From Gordionus sp. m RMFG-2023 (Eukaryota > Nematomorpha > Gordioida > Chordodea > Parachordodidae): a DNA stretch of 64,000 bases. Position 1 is the stretch's first letter; each line of letters begins with the position of its first letter. The notes under the pieces are model-generated. The model did no database searches. It was not told where the DNA came from and was given only the letters and a program-made list of their open reading frames with translations. Shown here piece after piece: positions 44,150-55,544 of this stretch. The stretch spans positions 16,159,366 through 16,223,365 of the forward strand of contig NC_088777.1 in assembly GCF_954871325.1 (NCBI RefSeq). The letters run 5' to 3'. A program made the position numbers and the translations under genes.

Positions 44150-45250
44150 ATAATCTTTCCACAAGGGTTCATACTGAAGAACAAATTAAAAAAACACATG
44201 GATAATTGTTTAGCTTGTTTAATATAGGGATTTTTCGAGTTTAATTTTACTTACTTTTATTAGAATTTATTCTAAAAGTAAAAATTTTTCTAACCAAAAA
44301 TGAGATCATTTATAGTTGCAGGACTATATCAGTATTTTATGTAGTCACACTTCATTCACTAATAATGACTTTGGATGATAGTGTGTTATACCAAACAACT
44401 GGTTTCATACCATCTATAATAATGATAGAACCCTATGCTTAAAAATGAGGATTGCATTCAGGCATTATGTATATATCTTTTATAGACATTAATATACTTT
44501 ATTATATAAAAAATGTAGGGGCCCGTGGATAAATTTTCCATGAAAAGTATTTGACTACTTGTTGTAAAGCATACTTAAATAATATATGTAGCTAAACTAT
44601 GGTGACTTTTAGAAAAAATTGGAATTATATTATAGATATATCGACTGAAAAAAGTAGAGATAGCGGTATCCTATGTAATCGGTTACTTCCCAACTATGTG
44701 ATGGAATTTTAATTAATAGGCCGGATAACTACTTTAAAAAAAATTAAAAGCCAAGATTATTCTAAGTCGGATAACTAAAAAAATTATTAATAGATTGACC
44801 TGTGCAAATCTCTTTCTTTACTCAAATACCTACTATACTAAATATGACGGAATCGATTTATCATAGATTCAGTTAATTTTATATATTATCAACAAATGAT
44901 TCATGTATAAACAATGGTCAAAATAAAAACTTAACGATGAGCAATATATATAACCTAACAAATAATAAATTTGATAGAATTTATTTGTGTAAAGAGTAAT
45001 GGAGAGAAACCGCATATTAACTATTATATATATAAAAAATAATATTCGATTTCCAAACATTACTATGGCACTCCTTTCATTGTGTCCTTCCAGCTCTAAT
45101 TTAGGTCTACGTTAAAAAATAAAATGCTAAATGTCATAAAGGAAAAAATATATTTTGGATATAATAATGCATTATTATAATATTAGACAATTTCTAAACT
45201 GGCTTAATAGCTAAAAAGATTTATTGTAAAGGAAATTATAAATCCTTTAA
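44150..45250. other. AT-rich spacer; ORF at 44869-45060 (minus) judged by chance
   Basis: No domain or splice support for any ORF here. Confidence 0.5.
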
Positions 45251-45253
45251 TAT

Positions 45254-45975
45254 AGGGGAGATCAGGGTAAAGCGATTGAATGGGTAACAATGTTAACGCG
45301 AATACTTTTTACCTTGGGCATAAGGACCTAAAGTTGGTGTTAAGATATATTTATATATCTAATTGGCTCGTCTTTTGAAATACTTTCTTGGGTTAGATAT
45401 TTTCCAAAAAACCATGTTTTACCCCAAAATTACAAAAACACTCTCTAGTGTATTTTAGTATTAGCAAGGCCAATAATTTTAATATTTGTACACTTGTTCC
45501 TTAAACTTATAGCTATAAAATAAAATTTATCGAAAGTTTGTAATAACTAGAAAGCACACAATAACGATTTGTTTAATATATATCATCTTGGGGCAAAGTT
45601 GTTTAAGGTAAAACCCTTAAAATTTTCCTTTTGATTAAAACTGTAAAAATATAATTTTTAAATATTAACGTCTACACTATATAAAAAAGCAAAAGAGAAC
45701 ATAATAAATAGTTTTTTCGAATAAGATTTTAAAAATAATCGCAGGGGAAGAGTAATTTAATGTAATGTGCCTAAAATAGGCGCATTTAAAGGTGCTATTT
45801 TAGATAGATTCTTTACATTCCCCAATTGTATTGATTAGTTTATATTTAAAAATAATGGTAAGATATCAAAATTGCAATATTTTGTTCAATAAAACAAATT
45901 ATGTTTAAATTAAATATCACTTACCCTGTTGCTTAGCCATTTTACCCTGGGTATGGGGTAAAATGGTAAAAATGG
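45254..45975. repeat. Possible inverted-repeat element (GGGTAAA type ends)
   Basis: The left part AGGGGAGATCAGGGTAAAGC and, at the right, GGGTAAAATGGCTAAGCAAC in reverse complement look related. GGGGCAAAGTTG and ACCCCAAAATT occur inside. Ends and duplication are not exact. Confidence 0.3.
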
Positions 45976-46452
45976 CACACTTCACATAATTAATCATAGC
46001 TCCAAAGTAGATTATTTGGAATATAAGTGTAAAAATCAATCACAGATTTTGTTGTTTTTATTTTTTTTAAATAAACCAATCATAAATTAACATGAATTAC
46101 ATTACATAATCTATTTTTTTTATAAAATATAATAATATATCTATCTTTTTTTGTTATAAAAGCTTTTTAGTATACATATAATATAATATTTATAATCCCT
46201 CACTTTGATTAGGAAATTCGTGTCAACCTCAGCATAATAATTATAAACACAATATATATTATTATAATATTTATTTTATTATTTAATTCGTTTTTAAAAT
46301 ATACATTTACTATTGAAACAAACTCAAATATAAGACATTATTACGCCCCTAATGAAAACTCCTAAAACAATTGAAGAAAGTTTATTTATTACATTTTTCT
46401 CTATCTAATAATCAATTTAATTTTTTTAAAATTTTACAATATTATGGGACGC

Positions 46453-46654
46453 ACATAAGATAGTGATGTAAAATGGCTCCATTTTAGCTGATTTTAAAAA
46501 ACTGCGAACTTATGTATTTTATCCAGAAAAATAGTACTCAAGCTAAGGATTTGATTATATATGTCATAAATGGATATCTATTAGTGAACTTTTTCTGGCT
46601 TAGGAGTTAGCCGTTTTTAAAAATTGGCTTAAATGGAGCTATTTTACATCCCTA
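46453..46654. mobile_element. ~194-bp inverted-repeat element, host of the next one
   Basis: Left end TAGTGATGTAAAATGGCTCC (46461); right end in reverse complement TAGGGATGTAAAATAGCTCC. GTTAGCCGTTTTTAAAAATT inside ties it to the ~220-bp family. Its right end was the landing site of the element at 46656. Flanks after removing that insert agree at about 6 of 8. Confidence 0.65.
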
Positions 46655-46884
46655 TTAGTGTTGTTAAACGGCTCGTTTTGAGCCGATTTAAATACGGCTA
46701 ACTCAATATTTCATCTAGAATTTTAATAAGCAAGCCTGAAGATTTTGTTTGTAGAAGGAACAAAGGTTTGGACATCTATTAACGAAATCTCAAGGCTTAT
46801 GCAATATTTTTCTAGCTGAAATATTGAGTTAGCCGTTTTTAAAAATCGGCTCAAAACGAGCCGTTTAACAACACTAATCCCTAT
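46648..46884. mobile_element. 221-bp hAT-type element with exact 8-bp duplication
   Basis: Element 46656-46876. Ends TAGTGTTGTTAAACGGCTCG, with the exact reverse complement at the right end. ATCCCTAT on both sides (46648-46655 and 46877-46884). It sits in the terminal bases of the preceding element. The long matching arms (over 30 bp) suggest recent activity. Confidence 0.92.
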
Positions 46885-46885
46885 A

Positions 46886-49800
46886 TGAGAACTTCCAAAA
46901 AGGCACTATGCAATAAATAAAATACTCGATTATAGTTTCTGAAAAAATATCTCATTTTGTTTCCCTTATACTTACTTTTATATCATATAAAAAATGTTTC
47001 ATACTTTTTCGACAATATTAATCTCGAAATACTCGGGAATGGTTATATCAAATGTAAGGGGTCTAAAAAATTATAATTTTTGCCTAAAAAATTTATATAT
47101 TTATAAAACAGTTATTATAAAAAAAAATTCAACAACATTAAAATTTATGGTCATATAAATTTGAAAATTGCTGTATAAATAACTTGAATGAACCTCAACG
47201 AGCTCCAGACCTTCGTTATCTTTAAAATTTAATTCTATAGTAATAGATATTTTTTATTAAAATAAAATATAATTTTATATAGAATAGGGTCAATCTTTTA
47301 TAAATGATAGTTATTCGACAAATAAAATCTATATTATTTATATTTTTGAAAAATTGCAAAAAAATAAGGTTAAATTCATATATTGTGACATAAAAAGTCT
47401 TTTTATAGCCGCATTAAGCATAATATAATATAGTTATTATATTATTTTTTAGAAAAAAATTAACCATTAGATTTTAGTAAAGAAGAAAATCCAAACAATA
47501 ACCCCTTGCTCATAAGATCTTCGGTCTCCCTTATACTTCAATATTATAACATTGATAAAGATTGAAGATCAAGCCAGGCTTTACAAAATATAGAAGAAAT
47601 AAAAATGGGTATGTAAAATGGTTCAAACTTAAAATATTTGGCATAAATGCTAAAAGTAAATAAATATTCTTATAAATCCTTAGGTCATCATGCAACTCTT
47701 GTGGATATCTGAATTTATAAAGACTCGAACTTAAAGCCTTGCAAGTCAGAAGCTAAGCTTTAGCCTAATTTAAAAAAACGGATCTGGCTAAGATTTATTT
47801 GTTTTCTCCTCTTTTATAAAAATAAAATAATACTTTGTATAAAACAATTAGTGATTTTACTTTATAAATAAGCATGCATTAATCTTTAAACCCCGAGCTA
47901 GGCTCAGGCTTAAAATAAAATCCATGTTTGACCAGATTCAGTCTTAAAAATAAACAAATTTTTGTGTGGGACTCAGGCGAAATGCTAATATAAATTTCTC
48001 GTCCACAGATCATAAAAGATTAATTTGACGGGCTCTACTTGCATTGGAGCTAATTTTAAGATACTCATCAAAATATACGTTTAAAATAGTCATAGTTGAT
48101 GGAAAGCTTGAAAAAGAAAGAAATAATAAAATGAAAAAAGATAAAACAAAGACGCCATATATAGTTAATTTTTTTATTCAAAAAAATTTTTACCTTTGAA
48201 GTTTTAGCAATAAATGAAAGTTACACCTTTCTTTGAAAAAATTTAGAAGAAAATTGTATTATAGACAAATCTTAAATCAATAACACCTGTAATATCCATT
48301 ACTGATGTGGTGATACAATAATAATGAGTTCTTAAAATTTTATAATTAATTTTACTTTAAACAAAATTGAAAAAATTGAAATATAAAATTTCAATCAATT
48401 TGTGAATGTTAAATAAATTTGATAATACAGAATTTTTGAAAGGTTCTGATAACTGGGAAAAAAATATTTTGATTGACATAAATAATGTTAAAAAAATTGT
48501 ATAATTTAGGTAAAGGTGCAAGTGTCTAAAAACATCTTTCTTGTATTTCTCTGAAAAAAGTTTAAACTCCTTTTGCTTCCTTTTTTCTATTTCGTCCTTG
48601 CATCTTTCTTTTCCTCTTCTTTTTTTCTCTTTTAATCTTCTTTACTCTCTTCTTTCTTTTATTTTCTTACTTTTTAAATCTTATTTGGTATATGAATATT
48701 TTGACAAAATTTTTTTAATGTTAACAAAAATTATTCTCCTCTTTTTTTTTTACCTCACATCCACCGATTTGTAAGAATGATAATTGACAGTCTGAGATAA
48801 ATATTTCATTCCCATAATTAAGACATTTTTCAAAGAAAATTTAAAAATTCGTTATTTTTGCTAACATAATATTAAAATATACAAATTATAAAAGGTAAAA
48901 ATTTGAAAGAGAAAAGGTAAAAATTGATTTAATAAATAAATTTTATAAACAATAATATTTGCTTAAATAAAAAAAATAAGTTAAATATTATATTTGCTTT
49001 TTATTTTGAGAAAGAGATATAGGATCGTTTTCTTATTTTTTATTTATTTAAAGTAACATCTTTAAAAAAGAAAGTAATCTTTCTGATTAAAACTTAAAAT
49101 TTTTTAATAATTTGAAATAAATACGATTGTCTTGTCTCGTCGATGAGGAAAAAAATCCTGATAAAAAAACACCGGGCAAAAATATGCCAATTTATTCATT
49201 TTATTTCCAAATCAAAAGTAAAAAAATAATCATTTACACTTCATGTTAAACATATTTTTTTAAATTTTAGGGCATTCTCTGATGTCATATTGTCAATTGA
49301 TATCCGGAATAATTTTGTCCAATTCTAGGACAAGATGTAAAAAAAAGTTAAAAAAAGGTTAAATAAACATAAAGCTATTGCACATGAATTACTAATCTTT
49401 ATGTATTATTTAAAACTTGATTAAATTATAACCCACTTCTAACTTTACATTTTTTTTCTTCTCCCAATAAATATGACTGATTTGAGTACCAATGAGTCCA
49501 TTAATTATTCCACCTCCTTTCGGAATAGACAATAGACAAGCGGGGCGCTTATATTAACATGGTACATATATAGATGTATTTGAAACCTAGGCTAATGTCT
49601 CATACCAAAGAGTTCAAAAGCATCTTTCCAAAAAATTGAGCTTTGACAGAAGATTTCAAAGATTTAGATATTTCGCGCGTTTGCACATTAAAAAGATTAT
49701 CATTTGCTTGTGAGTTATATTAATTCCAAAATTATTTCCACATTTTAAAAGTAATACGTGAATATATTTTATATTTTTTAAAAATTAAATGTCTAATATC

Positions 49801-51684
49801 TCAAACGTTATAACGCCCTGGTATATTCTTAGCCTTTAAAAATTGAATGCAGATATAAAGGTTATCTGTCATTTTCTTGATTCTTATCAGCTTGTACCAA
49901 CATTTTACAATGCACACCACTAAAAGTAAGTCAGTAATTTAATCCTAACAAGCTTGGATCAGTTGAAACCCTCTCAGAAATTTGACTCAGCCGGACCTTA
50001 ATTTAATTCTCACTAGGATCGAGCTAAACTCGGAACTAAGCAACATTTTAATTTATTAAATATTTTCCTGATGCATTTATAAATATATTCTTTTCAATTC
50101 AAGTAAAACACCAAATTTTTTATTATCCTGTGAGACTTTTAATTTTTCTGATTTCCTTAAAACAAAATCTTACTTTTTTCGATTGGAATCTATTTTTAAA
50201 ATAAGAGTTCAAACCGGATCTGTCTCGAATCTTTAAAAAAATTAGTCGAATTTGATTGGTTGGGCAAATTTTGAAAAAATTTCCCTGAATTCGAGAAAAG
50301 TAAGTCGAATACAAGGCTCTAATCCACCACCATTCAGTTTGATTCCTATCGTGTGCAAAATCGATTCCATCTTTTTTTAAAGATGTTTAACTATAAGGTA
50401 AAACCTTTTCTATTTTCCTGACCAGATAATTTATAAATTAATTAAAAAATATAGGCCATTTATTTAATAATCATTTATTATTTTAAAGTCACGAAAGTGT
50501 TAAGTAAATATAAATAATTTTAATCGAGAATAGATAAATATTATCTATAAATTACTGTTGATTTAAGGAACTATCATTGTCATACTCATGTTATAAAAAT
50601 TATAGATAAAAAATAATTCTTATACCAAATAAATTTGTCAATAGACCCTTTAATTGTGGTGTCCTTTGGAATTTCAATATCGCACAATTCTCTGTTAAAA
50701 GTGTTTTAATGTGACTTTTTTAATTTTATTGTTTATTCTTTGATTAATATAAAAATGCTTTATTCATGTGCCAAAAAATCTTAGACTATATATTTTATAT
50801 GACTCCAAATAGTGTGTAAGTAAAAAATTATAGATTTTTTAAAGAAATATAATTTTTTTCTTAGAAATTATGAAATATATAAAACTAAAGGTATTTCAGA
50901 CTTATAGCTGATTCATGATGCATTGATACTTTATTCTTTAAACATGGCATAAGAACAACAACTCAAAAATATTCTTTTAAACTTTTTTAAACGAATTAAT
51001 ATTCATTATTTAATGATGCCATTAGAAAGATTAGCTATTATATAGAAATTTTTTATAATTTTTCTAAAACAATAAAGAAATTTTTTTGGATGAACCATTC
51101 CCCCTATGATAGGCTCGTTTTGATAATTTCCTGCCGTCAATAGAAACTTTCACTCTTTTCATCCATAAAAAGGTGTGGGAAATTATATAAATATGACGAT
51201 ATTAAGCAATTTCCAAAGAGAACATTTTTCTAGAACGGTATAAGTGTTTCCAGCAATTTTCTTTATTTTCAAGTAAAGGTTAATAATTTGTCGAACATTT
51301 TCTTTAAAAATGAATCATTTTTTAAAATAATTTATTAACGATTAAATGGTATCTGAGATCTCCCTTTACCAAGTTTTTATATATTTTAAAGAGCTTTCGC
51401 TATCTCATTCACCTGTCATAAAATTTATATCTGGGGTTTTTTTGGTAATCAGTAGATGGATTGGATGCGCTTAATTGTCTTGACCTTGTAGTCCAATGCT
51501 TTGGAACCGGATCGCGAGCCCCGATCAAGCAATTAAAATTAATATTAATTAAATATACAAACATAATATTCACATTTATTTGAATAAAATTTAGTTTATT
51601 TCTTAGTTTATAAAGGAATAAAATTTATTTAGCATAGTAAAATTATAGCAGCCTAAAGGAAAAGTTTTATTTTCACAATTTTAT
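46886..51684. other. AT-rich spacer with small repeats, no gene
   Basis: Holds a pyrimidine-rich tract (48541-48770), which accounts for the Phe/Leu-rich ORF there. It also holds a GC-richer island (about 49940-50330, CTCGGAACTAAG, TCTCGAATC, TCGAATACAAGGCTC) that looks like a decayed transposon. No supported coding sequence. Confidence 0.5.
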
Positions 51685-51923
51685 GGCACAAATAGTGTTG
51701 TTAAACGGCTCGTTTTGAGCCGATTTCTAAAAACGACTAACTCAATATTTTAGCCAGAAAAATATTGCCTAAGCCTCAAGATTTTGTTAATATATGCTTA
51801 GACCTTTGTTCCTTCTATGAGCAAAATCTTCAGACTTGGATAATATTTTTCTGGATGAAGTAGTGAGTTAGCCGTTTTGAAAAATCGGCTCAAAACGAGC
51901 CGTATAACAACACTAGTCACAAA
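51685..51923. mobile_element. 223-bp hAT-type element, 7/8 duplication
   Basis: Element 51693-51915. Left end TAGTGTTGTTAAACGGCTCG; the right end is its reverse complement with one change. Flanks GGCACAAA (51685-51692) and GTCACAAA (51916-51923). Closest sibling of 46656-46876. Confidence 0.9.
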
Positions 51924-51939
51924 TCAAAAATGTTCGAAA

Positions 51940-52075
51940 TAGCTCCGGTCTCCAATTTGCCATCTATAAACAAAATCTCCAGGGTTACATAATATTATTT
52001 TGTCTAAAATCTTAATCGGGCTGTTTTTAAAAATCGACTATTAAAAAGTAACTAGCTACAAATTTAATCCTAACT
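51940..52075. repeat. Half of a ~220-bp family element
   Basis: CCATCTATAAACAAAATCTCC, TTACATAATATTATTTTG and TTTTTAAAAATCGACTATT follow the order of the right half of the family. The left half is missing. Confidence 0.5.
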
Positions 52076-52596
52076 TATATAAAAAGTTCAAAATTAACTA
52101 ATTATACATGAATTTAAATGAAAATACAATTTATTTAATAAGGAAATTATTATAATGAAAAAAAAATACATGTCGTATTATATGAAATTCATAGGGATTC
52201 CATATCTCTGGAATTTAAATAATTTACTGAGGGCGATATTTAAATTTTAAATTGATTTGACTGGAAATGCATTTCAGCATGCATACATAGAGTACACAAC
52301 CGTGAATTACATACAATTTTACTGTAAACTTTATAACTATTCATAATTTAAATTGATTTTTATATGGATTTTTCATATAACTTAAAAAAAATACAAAAGT
52401 TTATGGTAAAAACTAAATTCCTAAGGTAGACACTCTGTACATGTTACGATACATTTTCAGTGACCAAATTTAAAATTTTTATAAATCGCCCTCAGCAAAT
52501 TATTTAAAATCGAAAAATTCCCAATCCCCATAGAGTCCATATCACATTACGACATATATACCATAATATAAATTTTTTTTAAATTTAGGCATAATA

Positions 52597-54033
52597 CACG
52601 GTGTTCCAATGAAACTGATACCATTTTGTTTTAAAAAGATAATTTAATAAAATTATATAGATCGGGAGAGAAAAATAAATTATCATTTTCTCCAAATTTC
52701 GTTAAATTCTATCAACAGGGTCCAAAGTGGTATACATTCAAAGTTGGACAAACAAAATTCGAACTTTCCATCATGTAAAAATTTTTAAATATTAATTACA
52801 TTTAAGAAGACGATAGTAAAAAAAAGTGGCTTTCAATAAAAATGACTTTAGTTTAATTAAATTTTAAGACCATAAAAATATTACGGAGAAAAATATTTTT
52901 AAAGGAATTTTCTAACAGACACTGGTCCACCACAGCCTTGAATCGTTGGTTGCAAAGATAGATGCTACCGGATCGGCAAAAACGGTACGGTGGTGATAGA
53001 CCACACGCAGCTCGTACTATTAAAATTTTGATTCTGCTGAAGCACTCGTATTGAGCCAAGACCGACCTAACACCCACCGAACAATTCATTAGGTATCCCG
53101 AGAAACTGGTATTTCGCAAACTACAGTGCATCCGATAATCAACAAAGAGCTGCACAGAAATTTTTAAGAAAGAAACAAGCCAAAGACCTAATCGATACGA
53201 ATAAGATTGCCCGTTCGGTACTCACCAAACAACTTTTATAAAAATACCCTCATTAGTTCATGTCATATGGTTTATGGATAAAAAGCTGTTTACAGTAACT
53301 CCACCAGTAAATCTGCAAATGGTAAGGTGGACGTTGCCGTTTCAATGAGAAAAAAAAACAAGTTGCATTGATTTCTTTGTACTCTTTCAAATTTCTCGAA
53401 ATCGTCCACATCTTTATCGATCCAGGGGTCAGAATTAATAGTATATACTATCGTGACGTTTTCGTAAGTGGGCATTTATTGCCTGTTATTAAAGAATTGT
53501 AGAGCAGTAAATTTTTTATATTCCAGCAGGACATGCTCCAGCTCACCGAGCCAGAGAAACTGTGTCATCTTACAAGAGAAAATCCAGATTTTATTTCTCC
53601 CTATCTTTGATCCTTAATAGCCCTGATCTCAATCCGGCTGACTACAAGATATGGAGCGTCCTTTATGAACGTGTTTATCAAACCTTCAACGAGAAGTTGA
53701 CCATCTCAAAAAGCAGCTTGTGAAAAAATGGAATCGTTTTGATCAACAAGTTGTGGATTGTGAATCAATGAATGGCGAAATCGCCCTAGAGCATGTATTC
53801 AAGACCGGCATTTTGCATCGACTTTGAAATACAACATTTGACTGAAAATTTTAAATGTTGATGTTTTCATGTTTTTGTCATACTAGTTTGAAAAAAATAA
53901 CCTGTGATAGAATTTGATAAGATTTGCAGAAAACATTGATAATTTCTCTCAATCTATAAAAAATATCATTGATTTTTAGAATGGATAAATTTATTCCTAA
54001 AACAAAAAAGGTATCAGTTCAATTGGAACACAG
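52597..54033 (+). mobile_element. Tc1/mariner transposon, decayed, with TA flanks
   Basis: Left end GTGTTCCAATGAAACTGATACC; right end in reverse complement GTGTTCCAATTGAACTGATACC. TA flanks both ends (52595-52596, 54034-54035). Length about 1.44 kb, normal for the superfamily. A plus-strand transposase fossil lies inside. Confidence 0.88.
52890..53830 (+). pseudogene. Tc1/mariner transposase pseudogene
   Basis: Blocks in order, in changing frames: SRETGISQTTVHPIINKEL (helix-turn-helix), KKQAKDLID, DKKLFTVTPPVN, GVRINSIYYRDV, FQQD and HAPAHRARETVS around 53521-53560, and SPDLNPADYKIWSVLYERV near 53621-53670. The first and second catalytic Asp regions and the final DD/E-D motif region are recognisable. 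Several frameshifts and stops, so inactive. Minus ORFs 52853-53155 and 53290-53475 are shadows. Confidence 0.85.
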
Positions 54034-54039
54034 TATAGA

Positions 54040-55480
54040 TATTATTTGACCTTAACAATAAACCGTTTTCAAAATTAGTGTCTAAAAGGCTCCCTCGTTT
54101 TTCCCCAAAAATAAACCTTGCCCAGAATAAATAAACATTCTGAAAACATGACGTAAGTGAGGCATTGCATTTAATAACCAGTAATTTGAAAAATCATCAT
54201 ATAAAGATAATGAATGAGATATATAAACATTTAACATAGTATAAAAAGTAACCTGAAAAGTAACTAGTATGAGTTAATTTTGTTTAGCTACCGCCAACTA
54301 TTTACTTGTTGTAGATAATTACGTTAGCAATATTGAACAAGAAATTAGAAGAGCGAATATTTCAAAAAAAACAACAAGATGTTTCAATAATATAAATACA
54401 GTTCATAGAAAACACTGGAGATGGCAAAAAAAAATGTTTTATTTTGAATAAAAAAATTGATGCAACCTTTTAATCCTTATTTATAATTCGATACCTTTTA
54501 AATAAAAGCAAGATTATTATTATTATTATATAACATTATAAATTATAATGAATATCAAATATATATATAATATATATATAATTTTTCTAATAAATCTTCT
54601 AAATTTAATTAGAGCTACCCAGATTTTTTATATTTTTGCATTTTTAAAGGAGATAAAATGTAAATAAAAATTTAAAGTTTTATATAATGAAAATTTAAGT
54701 GAATCTCTCTTTTTTAAAAAATATAATTCTCCCATATGGGATGGTGAGGGGGGGGGGGGTATTTTGATAAAAACAAATATTTCAAGAAAAGAAAAACCAA
54801 AATAAGTTCTTGCTCGAAATCAAAAAGTTACTGTGATTTGTAAAAATGCGCATAAACAAGCTATTTTTTTAATATTAAACATGAGGAAAGGGAGAGAGGG
54901 GGTTGGGGGTGGGGGTGGGGGTAGATATACAATTTAAAATATCTTAGAAAAAAAATTTCCTCTAATTTAAACCGATCTGTCCTATATGAATTCCTATTAG
55001 GGATTTATAATTTGAGATGAAGAGGCTAGTAAAAAAATCCAGCCCGAAAATGTGAAGATTTTTTTTAAAAAAAACTCCGGTTTGGTATATTATATAAAAT
55101 TTGACATGTATATAGATAGAAATTTTACCAAATAAAATACAAACCTAATATATCAATATATTAACATTGATACAATCGGATTTTAAAATAAATAATATAC
55201 TTCCGTAGGTCTCTGACAATAACTGAATCGACTAACAAAACAAAAGAGAAAATGGCGAGTTTTGAAAAAGAAAGAATAAATTTATACTAATTCTATTTTC
55301 CTCCTACCTCATTATCTTTTTTGATATAATTATGAAATTTTTTTTTACTCATTTTGAACAAAATTTTCTGTGCAGATAAATTTATCCCTTTTCCATTTCT
55401 TCCTATTTTTATAATTTCTTTGTTTTCTATTATTGATATACTTGTTTTTGGATTTGAATTAATAAAATAAATCGGCATAA
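54040..55480. other. AT-rich spacer with G tracts
   Basis: G tract 54748-54759 and GGGGGT repeats near 54898-54922. The minus ORF 55293-55511 has no recognisable content. Confidence 0.5.
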
Positions 55481-55490
55481 GCATGCAGCC

Positions 55491-55538
55491 AATTCGAAGC
55501 GAAGTATACAATAAATTTTGTATACTTCATCGCGAATT
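55491..55538. repeat. 48-bp near-perfect hairpin
   Basis: Left arm AATTCGAAGCGAAGTATACA; the reverse complement of the right arm is AATTCGCGATGAAGTATACA. Arms of 21 bp match at 18 positions around a ~6-bp AT loop. It stands out by its CG dinucleotides in an otherwise CG-poor stretch. Confidence 0.7.
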
Positions 55539-55544
55539 CGCGTT

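Noticed and set aside
48541-48774. Phe/Leu-rich 77-codon ORF that could be read as a membrane protein
   Set aside because: It is a plain pyrimidine tract (TTC/CTT repeats) in translation.
51460-51530. GC-richer patch that looked tRNA-like
   Set aside because: No acceptor stem pairing and no GGTTCGAATCC-type box at the proper distance on either strand.
52853-53475. Two minus ORFs in the mariner element
   Set aside because: The plus strand gives clear transposase motifs; these are shadows.
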